Shown here piece after piece: positions 44,711-53,047 of a DNA stretch of 64,000 bases. Source of the DNA: Ancylobacter sp. WKF20 (GTDB taxonomy: Bacteria > Pseudomonadota > Alphaproteobacteria > Rhizobiales > Xanthobacteraceae). A program made the position numbers and the translations under genes. Location: positions 3,888,001 to 3,952,000 of the forward strand of contig NZ_CP121679.1 in NCBI RefSeq assembly GCF_029760895.1, read 5' to 3'. The notes under the pieces are model-generated. The model saw only the letters and a list, made by a program, of their open reading frames with translations, did not search any database and was not told the origin of the DNA. Numbering within the stretch: position 1 is the stretch's first letter; each line of letters begins with the position of its first letter.

Positions 44711-44758
44711 GGCACAGGGAGCCTCCGCTTCACGGCTTGAAACAAGGCTCCCTGTGCC
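44711..44758. repeat. 14-bp perfect inverted repeat between trbB and fic
   Basis: GGCACAGGGAGCCT (44711-44724) and AGGCTCCCTGTGCC (44745-44758) pair perfectly around a 20-nt loop. There is no T run after it. Its place upstream of the conjugation operon, in the gap between divergent genes, suits an oriT arm, a recombinase or regulator site, or a leftover terminator of a deleted gene. Confidence 0.7.
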
Positions 44759-44821
44759 CGCACAGACAATGAGAATATAGCCGCTCGATCAGTCGGGGGG
44801 AGTGATAGCGTGGCTCTGCCG

Positions 44822-44895
44822 TGAGCGATAGGATGACTATCTATCAATCACATATTCGCTATTATATGAGCTATAGAGAGGGCTTCTATCGCTCA
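44822..44895 (+). promoter_or_regulatory. AT-rich fic promoter region framed by inverted repeats
   Basis: TGAGCGATAG (44822-44831) and CTATCGCTCA (44886-44895) are perfect 10-bp inverted repeats; the second covers the first base of the fic ATG. Between them the DNA is AT-rich with TATTATAT as a possible -10 and further CTAT/ATAG half-sites. The pattern suggests autoregulation, perhaps by the Fic protein's own C-terminal winged helix. GAGAGGG serves as ribosome site 9 nt before the ATG. Confidence 0.5.
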
Positions 44896-46010
44896 TGGTG
44901 TGGAACTGGACGCAGCACAGCTGGCCGTATTTTGCTTATGATCCGGTCGCCCTCGAACCGCTGGAGCGGCGGTTTCTGCTGCTCACCGGCGAGGTGATCG
45001 GTGCGGTCCGGCATGTCAGCGAGGGCGAGCGGGACCTGCTGCGGATCGAACTCCTCAGCGATGAGGCGGTCAAGACCAGCGCGATCGAAGGGGAGACCCT
45101 GGATCGCCTCAGCGTGCAATCCTCCCTGCGCCGTCAGCTCGGCCTCGACACCGACAATCGCAACGTGAGGCCGAAGGAACGGGGCATCGCGGAGATGATG
45201 GTCGATCTCTATCGGAGCTGGGCCGATCCCCTCGACGCCGATACGCTATTCCGCTGGCACCGCATGCTGATGGCGGATAGCCGGCATCTGGAAACGATCG
45301 GCGGCTACCGTCGCCATGAAGAGGCGATGCAGATCGTGTCCGGCCGCCAGGATCGGCCTATCGTGCATTTCGAGGCGCCGCCATCCTCCCGGGTTCCGGA
45401 AGAGATGGCTGCCTATCTAACGTGGTTCAATGGCTCGGCCCCGGGCGGTGAGACGCCCTTGCCGGCACTTACCCGGGCCGGGATCGGGCATCTCTATTTC
45501 GAGAGCATCCATCCCTTCGAGGACGGCAATGGCCGCATCGGCCGAACCCTCGCTGAAAAATCGCTTGCCCAGAACATCGGGCAGCCGACCCTGATCGCAC
45601 TCGCCCATACCATCGAGCAGCATCGCAAGGCCTATTATGACCAGCTCGAAATTCACCAGCGGACGCTCGATGTCACTGCTTGGCTGCTCTATTTCGCCGA
45701 AACGATCATCGCGGCCCAGAAGACCACGCTCGGCCGCGTCGCCTTCCTCATCGCCAAGGCGCATTTCTACGATCGCTTCCGCGACAAGATGAACGAACGG
45801 CAGGAGAAGGTGATCGCCCGCCTGTTCCGCGAGGGCCCCGGTGGCTTCACGGGCGGCCTGAGCGCGGAAAACTACCTCGCGATCACAGGCACCTCACGCC
45901 CCACCGCCACGCGCGACCTGCACGATCTGGTCGAGAAAGGCGCCCTGACGCGCACCGGCGAGCGCCGCTACACACGCTACTACCTGAACCTGCAGGGTGT
46001 GGCTGGATAG
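44895..46010 (+). CDS. fic: Fic family protein with DUF4172 and winged-helix domains
   Basis: 371 residues. N-terminal VWNWTQHSWPYFAYD is the DUF4172 start. The auto-inhibitory helix motif is TSAIEGE (S62 to G66), which fits the (S/T)xxxE(G/N) class II pattern. The catalytic Fic motif HPFEDGNGRIGR is at 206-217 with all key residues. The C-terminal third (about 285-371: RPTATRDLHDLVEKGALTRTGERRYTRYYL) is a winged helix. Such proteins AMPylate or otherwise nucleotidylate proteins and restrain themselves through the internal Glu, needing no separate antitoxin. It is divergent from trbB, so it may be cargo or a maintenance gene of the element. Confidence 0.9.
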   Translation: MVWNWTQHSWPYFAYDPVALEPLERRFLLLTGEVIGAVRHVSEGERDLLRIELLSDEAVKTSAIEGETLDRLSVQSSLRRQLGLDTDNRNVRPKERGIAEMMVDLYRSWADPLDADTLFRWHRMLMADSRHLETIGGYRRHEEAMQIVSGRQDRPIVHFEAPPSSRVPEEMAAYLTWFNGSAPGGETPLPALTRAGIGHLYFESIHPFEDGNGRIGRTLAEKSLAQNIGQPTLIALAHTIEQHRKAYYDQLEIHQRTLDVTAWLLYFAETIIAAQKTTLGRVAFLIAKAHFYDRFRDKMNERQEKVIARLFREGPGGFTGGLSAENYLAITGTSRPTATRDLHDLVEKGALTRTGERRYTRYYLNLQGVAG

Positions 46011-46416
46011 TTACGGGCGGCAACGTCAGTGGCGCAACCGTTCTGTCCTTTCGATCGCCCAGGGGGCATCCACTTCAACCTGCAGGATGCGCCATAAGCG
46101 GAAGGCCGCTGCGGCTATCGCGAATAGCCGGTTTGGGGCCGTAAACTGACTGGCGGGTTCGCAAGAGGAAGTCCAGAAAAGCAGACAACGTCCGAAACAG
46201 ACAATTCGTCCGACGCTGATCGGGCGCGCCGACAGAGCGGCGACGCCGGTCTCGAAGGCTTCGCAGAGCTGCTTGAGACGGGATTCGGACTCCCTCAACA
46301 TGGAACTGCGTAAATGGCGGGAGGAGCCGCAACGAGGCTAGGCAGCTACAGTCTGGGGAGGCCCGCCGGCGCGCGCACCGGACAGGCACCGCCCTGTGGC
46401 GCGCCGCCCCCGCGAC
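46011..46416. other. Gene-free region after fic with decayed repeat DNA
   Basis: No supported gene. It contains one copy of the degenerate unit GGGGCCG(N)4-6CTGACTGGCGGGTT (46135-46160), related to copies at 56244 and 58537, and remnants such as AGCAGACAACGTCCGAAACAGACA. The frames here are broken. It probably is eroded mobile or repeat DNA between fic and the second metabolic block. Confidence 0.5.
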
Positions 46417-47184
46417 TCAGGCGGCGGTAAAGCCATTGTCGACGAAGAGGTGGGTGCCAGTGACGAAGCTCGCCTCGTCACTGGCGAGGAACAGCGCGGC
46501 GCGCGCCACCTCTTCCGGCTCGCCGATGCGCCCCTGCTGCATCGCCAGCGTGGCCTCGGAGACATCCACCCCGAGCCGGGAGAGCTCCTCCACCTCGCGC
46601 AGGCCGTGCGGCGTGCGGATGAAGCCCGGACAGACCGCGTTGCAGCGGATGCCCCGGTCGCGGAACTCAACCGCGATGGCGCGGGCGAACTGGTGGCAGG
46701 CGCCCTTGGTGGTGTCGTACAGCACCTCCATGGGCGTTGCCGCCACGGCCGAGATGGAGGACGTGCAGACGATGGACCCGCCGCCGGCCGCGATCATCTG
46801 CGGCAGCACCGCGCGGGTCATGAGGAACATCGACCGCACATTCACCGCGTGCAACCACTCCCACTCCTCCAGCGTCGTCTCAAGGAACGGCTTGATGACG
46901 ATCGAACCGGCATGGTTGAACAGCACCGTCACGGCGCCGTGACGCTCGGTGGCGGTCGCGACCGCCTCCTTCACCTGTGTCTCGTCCGAGACATCCGCGG
47001 CGATGAAGCTCGCCGTGCCTCCGGCGGCGAGGATATCGCCCACCGTCGCCTCGCCCGCCGCCACATTGCGGTCGATGACGCAGACCTTCGCGCCTTCCGC
47101 GGCGAACAGCCGGGAGGCGGCGCCCCCCATGCCGGTCGCCCCGCCGGAAATGATCGCGACCTTGCCTGCCAGTTTCCCAGCCAT
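46417..47184 (-). CDS. SDR family oxidoreductase
   Basis: 255 residues, classical short-chain dehydrogenase. Cofactor loop ISGGATGMGGA (12-22), NHAG (90-93), catalytic set S142/S143, Y156 and K160 (VLYDTTKGAC), and PGFIRTPHG. D38 (VIDRN) at the end of beta-2 favours NAD. It oxidises or reduces an alcohol/ketone that cannot be named. The ATG at 47184 has GGGAG 7 nt upstream. It lies 94 nt downstream of the permease gene on the same strand, so it may process what that permease imports. Confidence 0.88.
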   Translation of the reverse strand: MAGKLAGKVAIISGGATGMGGAASRLFAAEGAKVCVIDRNVAAGEATVGDILAAGGTASFIAADVSDETQVKEAVATATERHGAVTVLFNHAGSIVIKPFLETTLEEWEWLHAVNVRSMFLMTRAVLPQMIAAGGGSIVCTSSISAVAATPMEVLYDTTKGACHQFARAIAVEFRDRGIRCNAVCPGFIRTPHGLREVEELSRLGVDVSEATLAMQQGRIGEPEEVARAALFLASDEASFVTGTHLFVDNGFTAA

Positions 47185-47278
47185 GAAACGCTCCCATTGA
47201 ATGTCGGCTGAAAAAGCGGCGCGGCGGCCAGCGCCGCACCGGAGGATGTGTCGCGGGGTACCGCGGTTGTGGCGCGCA

Positions 47279-48787
47279 CTACTCGCCGAGTGGGCGGCCG
47301 CGCGTGCCGCCGGAGACCGCGAACTCCTCCTCGGGCGAGAGCACAAGGCGGTGGCGGCGGTAGAAGGCGAAATAGGCGAGGCCGATCAGGTACCAGGCCG
47401 CCGCGGCGACCGCCGCCCAGCGGTAGAGCGGATCGAGGAACTGATAGGCCAGGGTAACCACACAGATCAGGATCGTCACATATGCGCCGAAGCGGCCGAA
47501 CGGGCTCACGAAAGGCCGGGCAATGCTGGGATAGAGCGTGCGCAGGCGCAGGAAGGAAAAGCTCTGCAGGATGTAGGACACCATGCCGGCGAACACGATC
47601 ATGCTCACCAGGAAGCCGCCCATGAAGGCGACATTGTCCTTGCCGCCGAGGAACCACACCAGCAGCAGCATGCCCAGCGCCATGGCGGAACCCGCCGCGA
47701 GCGCGAGGTTCGGCGTCTGGGTGCGGGCGCTCGTTACCGACAGGCCCGTCGGCAGATAGCCGGCGCGCGATAGCGAGTAGACGTTGCGGCCCGAGGCGAA
47801 GGAGCCCGCGAAGAAGCTCGCTGCCAGACCCAGCACCGCGATGGCAGCGAACAGCTTGGCCCAGCCATCGCCGAAGATGTGGCGGAAGCCGTCGAGCAGC
47901 GGCTCGCCGGAGCTGCCGAGCGCATGGGCCCCCGGCAGGGTGGCGGCGCCGAAGAACAGCACGCCGAGCGCCAGCAGGATGAGCGTGACAATGGAGAGGA
48001 TCAGCGCGCGCGGCATGTCGCGCGTGGGGTTCTTCGCCTCCTCGGCCGTGAGCGGCAGCTGTTCGACCGCCAGGAACATGTAGACGGCGAAAGGCAGGGA
48101 TAGCATGACCCCGGTGAAACCGAAGGGTAGCCACGGGCCGTTGCCGCCCTCGATGAGCGCCCCGTCCGGCGCGATGTTGAGCGCGTTGCGCGCGACATCC
48201 ACATGAGGAATGGCGACGAGGAAGAAGAAGGCCAGCACCAGCATGGCCGCGACCGTCACCCACACCACCACGCGCATGGAGAGTTCCAGCCCACGGATGG
48301 ACAGGCCCAGCATGGCGGCATAGCCCAGCACCCACCACAGTGGCAGCCAGCTGTCCGGCGTGCCGAAGATGGCACTGAGATAGGCGCTCATGAAGAACAT
48401 ATTGGCGGCGGGCGCGAGGACGAACTCGATGTTCTCGGCGAGGCCGGTGGTGAAGCCGCCCCAGGGCCCGAGCGCGGTGCGCGCGAAGGAGTAGGCGCCT
48501 CCCGTGTGCGGCAGGGCCGCGCTCATCTCGCCGATGGAGGAGCACAGGCAGATATAGAGGAAACCGATGATGGCGGTGGCGATCAGCATGCCGCCGAAGC
48601 CGCCCTGCGCGAGGCCGATGTTCCAGCCGGAATATTCGCCCGCGATCACCGCGCCGACGCCCATCATCCACAGGGTGAAGAGCCCTGCATGGCGCTTGAG
48701 TTGGCGCTTCTCGAAATAGCCGTCGCCGACCGGCTGGTAGGTCACCCCGCCGGCCGATGGGGCAGCGCTCACCGCGTCCGTTGTCAT
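47279..48787 (-). CDS. APC superfamily permease, ethanolamine permease type
   Basis: 502 residues with about 12 helices. YFEKRQLKRHAGLFTLWMMG, GVGAVIAGEYSGWNIGLAQG and GFGGMLIATAIIGFLYICLC fit the ethanolamine permease (Eat) group of the amino acid-polyamine-organocation superfamily; PHTGGAYSFARTALGPWGGF is the general APC motif. Start ATG at 48787 with GGGGAA upstream. No ethanolamine ammonia-lyase genes are nearby, so the substrate could be another amino alcohol or amine. It is divergent from a LuxR-type regulator. Confidence 0.85.
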   Translation of the reverse strand: MTTDAVSAAPSAGGVTYQPVGDGYFEKRQLKRHAGLFTLWMMGVGAVIAGEYSGWNIGLAQGGFGGMLIATAIIGFLYICLCSSIGEMSAALPHTGGAYSFARTALGPWGGFTTGLAENIEFVLAPAANMFFMSAYLSAIFGTPDSWLPLWWVLGYAAMLGLSIRGLELSMRVVVWVTVAAMLVLAFFFLVAIPHVDVARNALNIAPDGALIEGGNGPWLPFGFTGVMLSLPFAVYMFLAVEQLPLTAEEAKNPTRDMPRALILSIVTLILLALGVLFFGAATLPGAHALGSSGEPLLDGFRHIFGDGWAKLFAAIAVLGLAASFFAGSFASGRNVYSLSRAGYLPTGLSVTSARTQTPNLALAAGSAMALGMLLLVWFLGGKDNVAFMGGFLVSMIVFAGMVSYILQSFSFLRLRTLYPSIARPFVSPFGRFGAYVTILICVVTLAYQFLDPLYRWAAVAAAAWYLIGLAYFAFYRRHRLVLSPEEEFAVSGGTRGRPLGE

Positions 48788-48933
48788 GTGTGTTCCCCGG
48801 ATGGAAGGGCTTGCCTTGCAGCCCGATTTATTGGCACGCTTATCTTCCCGGCAGTTCCGGACGTCGCCCATATCCCCAAAGAGGTAGGTCGCGCACCCTC
48901 GGCGCGTCCGGCCGCTCCATCCATGCAAGGCAA

Positions 48934-49785
48934 ATGACGGCCCTGGCTTCCTCCCCCGACACCTGGAACGCCATGGCGCCGGAGCTGGTGGCGCGCATCG
49001 GTACGCCCGATTTCGCGCCGGGTCTGGCGGTAGCGCTGGGCTCGCTCGCGCCGTTCGATCTCGATTGCGTCTTCGCCTATCCCGGCCAGGACCGACCGCG
49101 CCTGCTGCATGACGGACTGAAGGGTATTTCCTCGGCGCCGGTGATGCAGAACTATATGGACGGCACCTACCTGCTCGACGCGGTCTACACGTCCTGCCTG
49201 CGCCGGGTGCCGACGGGTGTCTATCGCTTGGCAGACCTGGCGCCCGACGATTTCTTCGAGGGGGAATATTACAACTCGCCCGACGTGCATCCCTGCATAT
49301 CGATGGAGAGCGGGGCTCTGGCGGAGGAAGTGGTCTTCCTCGTGCCCGTCGGCAGCCGGGTCTATCTCGCCTATTCGCTGATGCGGCAGAACGCCAGCGG
49401 GCCGTTCTCGGACGAGGCCTTCGGCCGCCTCATAACCACCGCCCCGTTGGTCACGGCAATGATGGCGAGCCACTGGCGGCAGGTGGGTGAGGCCGAGGAG
49501 CGCTCGGCCGCGAGCCCGCCTCCCGCCACGGAGGAAGCGATGGAACTCGCCTTCCGCACCTTTCTGCCGACCCGCCTCACACCGCGCGAGCAGACCATCG
49601 TCAGTCTGGTGCTGCGCGGCCATTCAAGCCTGTCGATCGGCAACCTCCTCGACATTGCCGAGGGCACGGTGAAGATCCACCGCAAGAACCTCTATGCCAA
49701 GCTCGGCATTTCCAGCCAGACCGAACTGTTCAATCTGTTCCTGAAGCACATTCTGAAGGAAGGTGCCGGATCGTCGAAGCGGTAG
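48934..49785 (+). CDS. LuxR-type HTH transcriptional regulator
   Basis: 283 residues from the ATG at 48934. The C-terminal HTH is LTPREQTIVSLVLRGHSSLSIGNLLDIAEGTVKIHRKNLYAKLGISSQTELF (about 216-267). The N-terminal 200 residues have no recognised autoinducer-binding motif; they contain aromatic-rich LDAVYTSCLRRVPTGVYRLA. Being divergent from the permease-SDR pair, it probably regulates that pair; the ligand is unknown. A longer upstream frame without a ribosome site is not used. Confidence 0.86.
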   Translation: MTALASSPDTWNAMAPELVARIGTPDFAPGLAVALGSLAPFDLDCVFAYPGQDRPRLLHDGLKGISSAPVMQNYMDGTYLLDAVYTSCLRRVPTGVYRLADLAPDDFFEGEYYNSPDVHPCISMESGALAEEVVFLVPVGSRVYLAYSLMRQNASGPFSDEAFGRLITTAPLVTAMMASHWRQVGEAEERSAASPPPATEEAMELAFRTFLPTRLTPREQTIVSLVLRGHSSLSIGNLLDIAEGTVKIHRKNLYAKLGISSQTELFNLFLKHILKEGAGSSKR

Positions 49786-49840
49786 GCGGCTTCTATCGAC
49801 GCGCCGTTTCGTCAGGGTGCCGCGAGCCGGTTTGCGTCGT

Positions 49841-51349
49841 CTACGCCTCGTCCTCGGCGAAGACCTTGTCGCGCTTGCCGCGAATGCTGGGCAGAGCCGC
49901 CACCGCCAGGATAACCACGCCTATGCCGAGGAGCACGGCGGAGATCGGGTTCTGGACGAAGACTGACGGATCGCCGTGAGCGATGATAAGCGCGCGGCGC
50001 AGGTGCTCCTCCAGCAGGCCGCCAAGGACGAAGCCGAGCAACAGCGGAGCGGGCTCGCAGCCGCATCGGATAAGGGCGTAGCCGAGCACGCCGAAGACGA
50101 TCACAGCGTAGACGTCGAACGGGTTGCTGTTGATCGAGTAGCAGCCGATGGCGGCGAAGGTGACGATGGCGGGAAACAGGGCGCGGTAAGGCACGGATAG
50201 CAGCTTCACCCACACCCCGATCAGCGGCAGGTTGAGCACCACCAGCATGACGTTGCCGATCCACATCGAGGCGACGATGCCCCAGAAGAGTTCCGGCTGG
50301 GAGGAGATCACCTTGGGGCCGGGCACGATGCCCTGCAGGATGAAGGCGCCCAGGATCAGCGCCATCACCGGATGGGCGGGAATGCCCAGCGTCAGCAGCG
50401 GAATGAAGGAGGTCTGGGCGGCGGCGTTATTGGCGCTCTCCGGGCCCGCCACGCCCTCAATGGCGCCATGACCGAACTGCTCGGGGTGCTTCGACGTGTT
50501 CTTCTCCACCGCGTAGCTGGCGAAGGAGGCGAGTACATGCCCGCCGCCCGGCAGGATGCCGAGGATGGAGCCGAGGACGGTGCCGCGCAGGACGGGTGCC
50601 GCGATCTGGCCAAACTCCTTCCGGCTGAGCCACAGATGGGTGACGTGCTTGATCCCCACTTCGCGACCGCGCTCGTCCTCCAGGTTGCGGAAGATCTCCG
50701 CCACGCCGAACACGCCGACGGCGATCGAGACGAAGTTGATGCCGCCATAGAGCTCAAGCTGGCCCAGCGTGAAGCGCGGCGTGCCCGTGTAGGCGTCCTG
50801 CCCGACGGTCGCGAGCACCAGACCGAGGACGATCATGCCCAGCGCCTTCAGCACGGAGCCATGCGCTAGCGAGATCGAGACCAGCAGTCCGAGGACGATC
50901 AGCGCGAAATATTCCGGCGACCCGAAGCGGATCGCCACGCTGGCCAGCGGCGGCGCCGCCATGGCGAGCAGAAGAGTGGCGACACTGCCGGCGAAGAACG
51001 AGCCCAGCGCCGCCGTGGCCAGCGCCTGCCCTGCCCGTCCCCGCCGCGCCATCTGGTAGCCATCAACCGCGGTCACGGCGGACGAACTCTCGCCCGGCAG
51101 GTTGATCAAAATGGCGGTGGTGGAGCCACCATACTGCGCGCCGTAATAGATGCCCGAGAGCATGATGAGCGCCGTCACCGGCGAGAAGGTGAAGGTGATG
51201 GGCAGCAGCATGGCGATGGTGGCCGTCGGGCCGATGCCCGGCAGCACGCCCACCAGTGTTCCCAGCAGCACGCCGACGAAACACCAGATGATGTTGACCG
51301 GCGAGAACGCGGTCTCAAAGCCCAGCGCCAGATTCGACAGAAGTTCCAT
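49841..51349 (-). CDS. tctA: Tripartite tricarboxylate transporter large membrane subunit (second)
   Basis: 502 residues. GVLLGTLVGVLPGIGPTATIAMLLP, GIYYGAQYGGSTTAILINLPGE and PESANNAAAQTSFIPLLTLGIP are the same signatures as in the first copy at 29538, and much of the protein is parallel, yet it is clearly diverged. The ATG at 51349 has a strong GAGGTGAG site. It belongs to the minus-strand group tctC-tctB-tctA (52933 to 49841), just below the tartrate/D-malate dehydrogenase gene, which hints at tartrate or malate as substrate. Confidence 0.94.
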   Translation of the reverse strand: MELLSNLALGFETAFSPVNIIWCFVGVLLGTLVGVLPGIGPTATIAMLLPITFTFSPVTALIMLSGIYYGAQYGGSTTAILINLPGESSSAVTAVDGYQMARRGRAGQALATAALGSFFAGSVATLLLAMAAPPLASVAIRFGSPEYFALIVLGLLVSISLAHGSVLKALGMIVLGLVLATVGQDAYTGTPRFTLGQLELYGGINFVSIAVGVFGVAEIFRNLEDERGREVGIKHVTHLWLSRKEFGQIAAPVLRGTVLGSILGILPGGGHVLASFASYAVEKNTSKHPEQFGHGAIEGVAGPESANNAAAQTSFIPLLTLGIPAHPVMALILGAFILQGIVPGPKVISSQPELFWGIVASMWIGNVMLVVLNLPLIGVWVKLLSVPYRALFPAIVTFAAIGCYSINSNPFDVYAVIVFGVLGYALIRCGCEPAPLLLGFVLGGLLEEHLRRALIIAHGDPSVFVQNPISAVLLGIGVVILAVAALPSIRGKRDKVFAEDEA

Positions 51350-51357
51350 CACTCACC

Positions 51358-51828
51358 TCACCGTCCGAAGACCGGGCCGAAGCTCGGCAGGTTGATGCCA
51401 AGGCCCAGCTTGAACACCGCGAAACACAGGAGGCTCATGACGGCGGCGATGGCGAGAGCAGCGGCGAGCGAGTTCTGTGTGGACGAGAGGGCGGTCAGTG
51501 CGGTGCAGAGGAAGACGACAGGCACGAGGCCGAGATCATCGCTGGCATAGCCGAACAGGAACAGCGACAGGCAGACAAGGACGATCGCCCGCCACGGTAC
51601 CGCCCTAGCGTGGTGCTCGGCATGTGAGCTCCAGTACTGGAGCCCGATGGCGGCCCCGAGGGCAAACAGCAGCACCGATAGCACCACCGGGAAAAGCCCC
51701 GGACCCACCTGACCGCCGGCGCCGAGGTCGTAATGCCGCGCCTCGCTGCCAAAGAAGAGGGCCAGGGTGATGAATATCGCCCCGACATAGAGGTCGTTGC
51801 GCGATCGTTGCTTGTCAGTCGTCGACAT
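51358..51828 (-). CDS. tctB: Tripartite tricarboxylate transporter small subunit (second)
   Basis: 156 residues with four helices: DLYVGAIFITLALFFGSEA, then the family pattern YDLGAGGQVGPGLFPVVLSVLLFALG (a G..G..GPG.FP motif), a middle pair and a C-terminal helix. The ATG at 51828 is taken because an upstream extension would be Arg/Pro-rich and unlike the family. It lies 8 nt before tctA. Confidence 0.87.
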   Translation of the reverse strand: MSTTDKQRSRNDLYVGAIFITLALFFGSEARHYDLGAGGQVGPGLFPVVLSVLLFALGAAIGLQYWSSHAEHHARAVPWRAIVLVCLSLFLFGYASDDLGLVPVVFLCTALTALSSTQNSLAAALAIAAVMSLLCFAVFKLGLGINLPSFGPVFGR

Positions 51829-51964
51829 GGAGTGCCTCTCGGCTGGGCGCGTTTCGGGCAGCTTGCGGACTTTGCCGCCATGGAGGCATGGCGAGTGGCA
51901 GGCCGCCCAGGAGCCGAATGCCGGGCAGGCGGAGGAGCGCCCGCCCGGTATCCATAAGCTGCGG

Positions 51965-52933
51965 TCAGTTGGAGGATTTGAGCAGGGCCTCGAGCCGTGC
52001 GGTCTCCGCCTTGAAATGCGCATCGAGGGCCGCAGGGGTTGCCTCGTTCGGCTCGACGGGAACCGTGCCCAGCGCAGCGAAGCGCTCAATGACCAGAGGA
52101 TCCTTCAGTGCCGCCTGAAGCGCCTGCGACAGCCGGACACGGGCCGCCTCGGGTGTGCCCTTTGGCGCCCAGACCGCATGCCAGGCGGTGATCTCGAAAT
52201 CCTTCAGGCCGCTCTCGCTCAGTGTCGGAAGGTCCGGCAGAACGGCGATGCGCTTGGGCGTGGTCACGCCGAACGCCTTGATCTCGCCGCCCTTGATCTG
52301 GTTGGTTGTGTTGGTGGTCTGGTCGCACATGAGGTCGATGCGCTTGCCGATCAGATCGGTCATCGCCGGCCCGGATCCGGGATAGGGAACCTTGGTGAGC
52401 TTGGCGCCCGTGGCCTGCTCCAGCATCTGGGCGCACAGGTGCGAGACCGCGCCCACGCCCGCGGTGCCGATGGTCAGCGACGTGCCCGGCTGCTTCATGA
52501 GCGTGAGCAGCTCGGCCATGTTGTTCGCCTTGAGATCGCTCCGGCCGACAAGCGTCATCGGCACTTCGGTCACGAGGCCGACGGAGGTGAGCTCGGAGGG
52601 CTTGTAGGGCAGTGCCGGATAGAGCGCGGCAAAGGTCGAGACGCCGATATGATAGAGCAGCAGCGTGTAGCCGTCGGGTGCCGCCTTGGCGACCTGGCCC
52701 GTGCCGAGCGAGCCGCCCGCGCCGCCCTTGTTCTCGATCAGCACCTGCTGGCCGAGATTGGCGCTCATCGCCTGGCCGACCAGCCGCGCGACGGTGTCGC
52801 TGGGCCCGCCGGCTGCGGCCGGGACGAGAATGGTCACGGGCTTGGTGGGGAACGCATCCTGCGCCAGGGCGAGGTGCGCGGGCGCGGCCAGCGTGGCGAG
52901 CAGGGCGCCGGTAGCGAGCATGTGGCGTATCAT
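51965..52933 (-). CDS. tctC: Tripartite tricarboxylate transporter substrate-binding protein (second)
   Basis: 322 residues: signal peptide 1-25 (ALAQD), FPTKPVTILVPAAAGGPSDTVARLV, VLIENKGGAGGSLGTGQVAKAAPDG and AKLTKVPYPGSGPAMTDLIG, as expected for the Bug/TctC family. It starts 114 nt after the dehydrogenase stop. The role is periplasmic capture of a carboxylate for TctAB. It differs in sequence from the first TctC, so the two systems likely have distinct ligands. Confidence 0.92.
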   Translation of the reverse strand: MIRHMLATGALLATLAAPAHLALAQDAFPTKPVTILVPAAAGGPSDTVARLVGQAMSANLGQQVLIENKGGAGGSLGTGQVAKAAPDGYTLLLYHIGVSTFAALYPALPYKPSELTSVGLVTEVPMTLVGRSDLKANNMAELLTLMKQPGTSLTIGTAGVGAVSHLCAQMLEQATGAKLTKVPYPGSGPAMTDLIGKRIDLMCDQTTNTTNQIKGGEIKAFGVTTPKRIAVLPDLPTLSESGLKDFEITAWHAVWAPKGTPEAARVRLSQALQAALKDPLVIERFAALGTVPVEPNEATPAALDAHFKAETARLEALLKSSN

Positions 52934-53047
52934 GGTGAACCTCCCTTATTTTCGTTGGTTCGCGTGCAGTCCTGTTAGCAAGCACGTCGTCGGATGGCAC
53001 CCGGGCGGAGATCCCCTCTCCGTCCGAGCACCAGAACTGTCGCGCGG

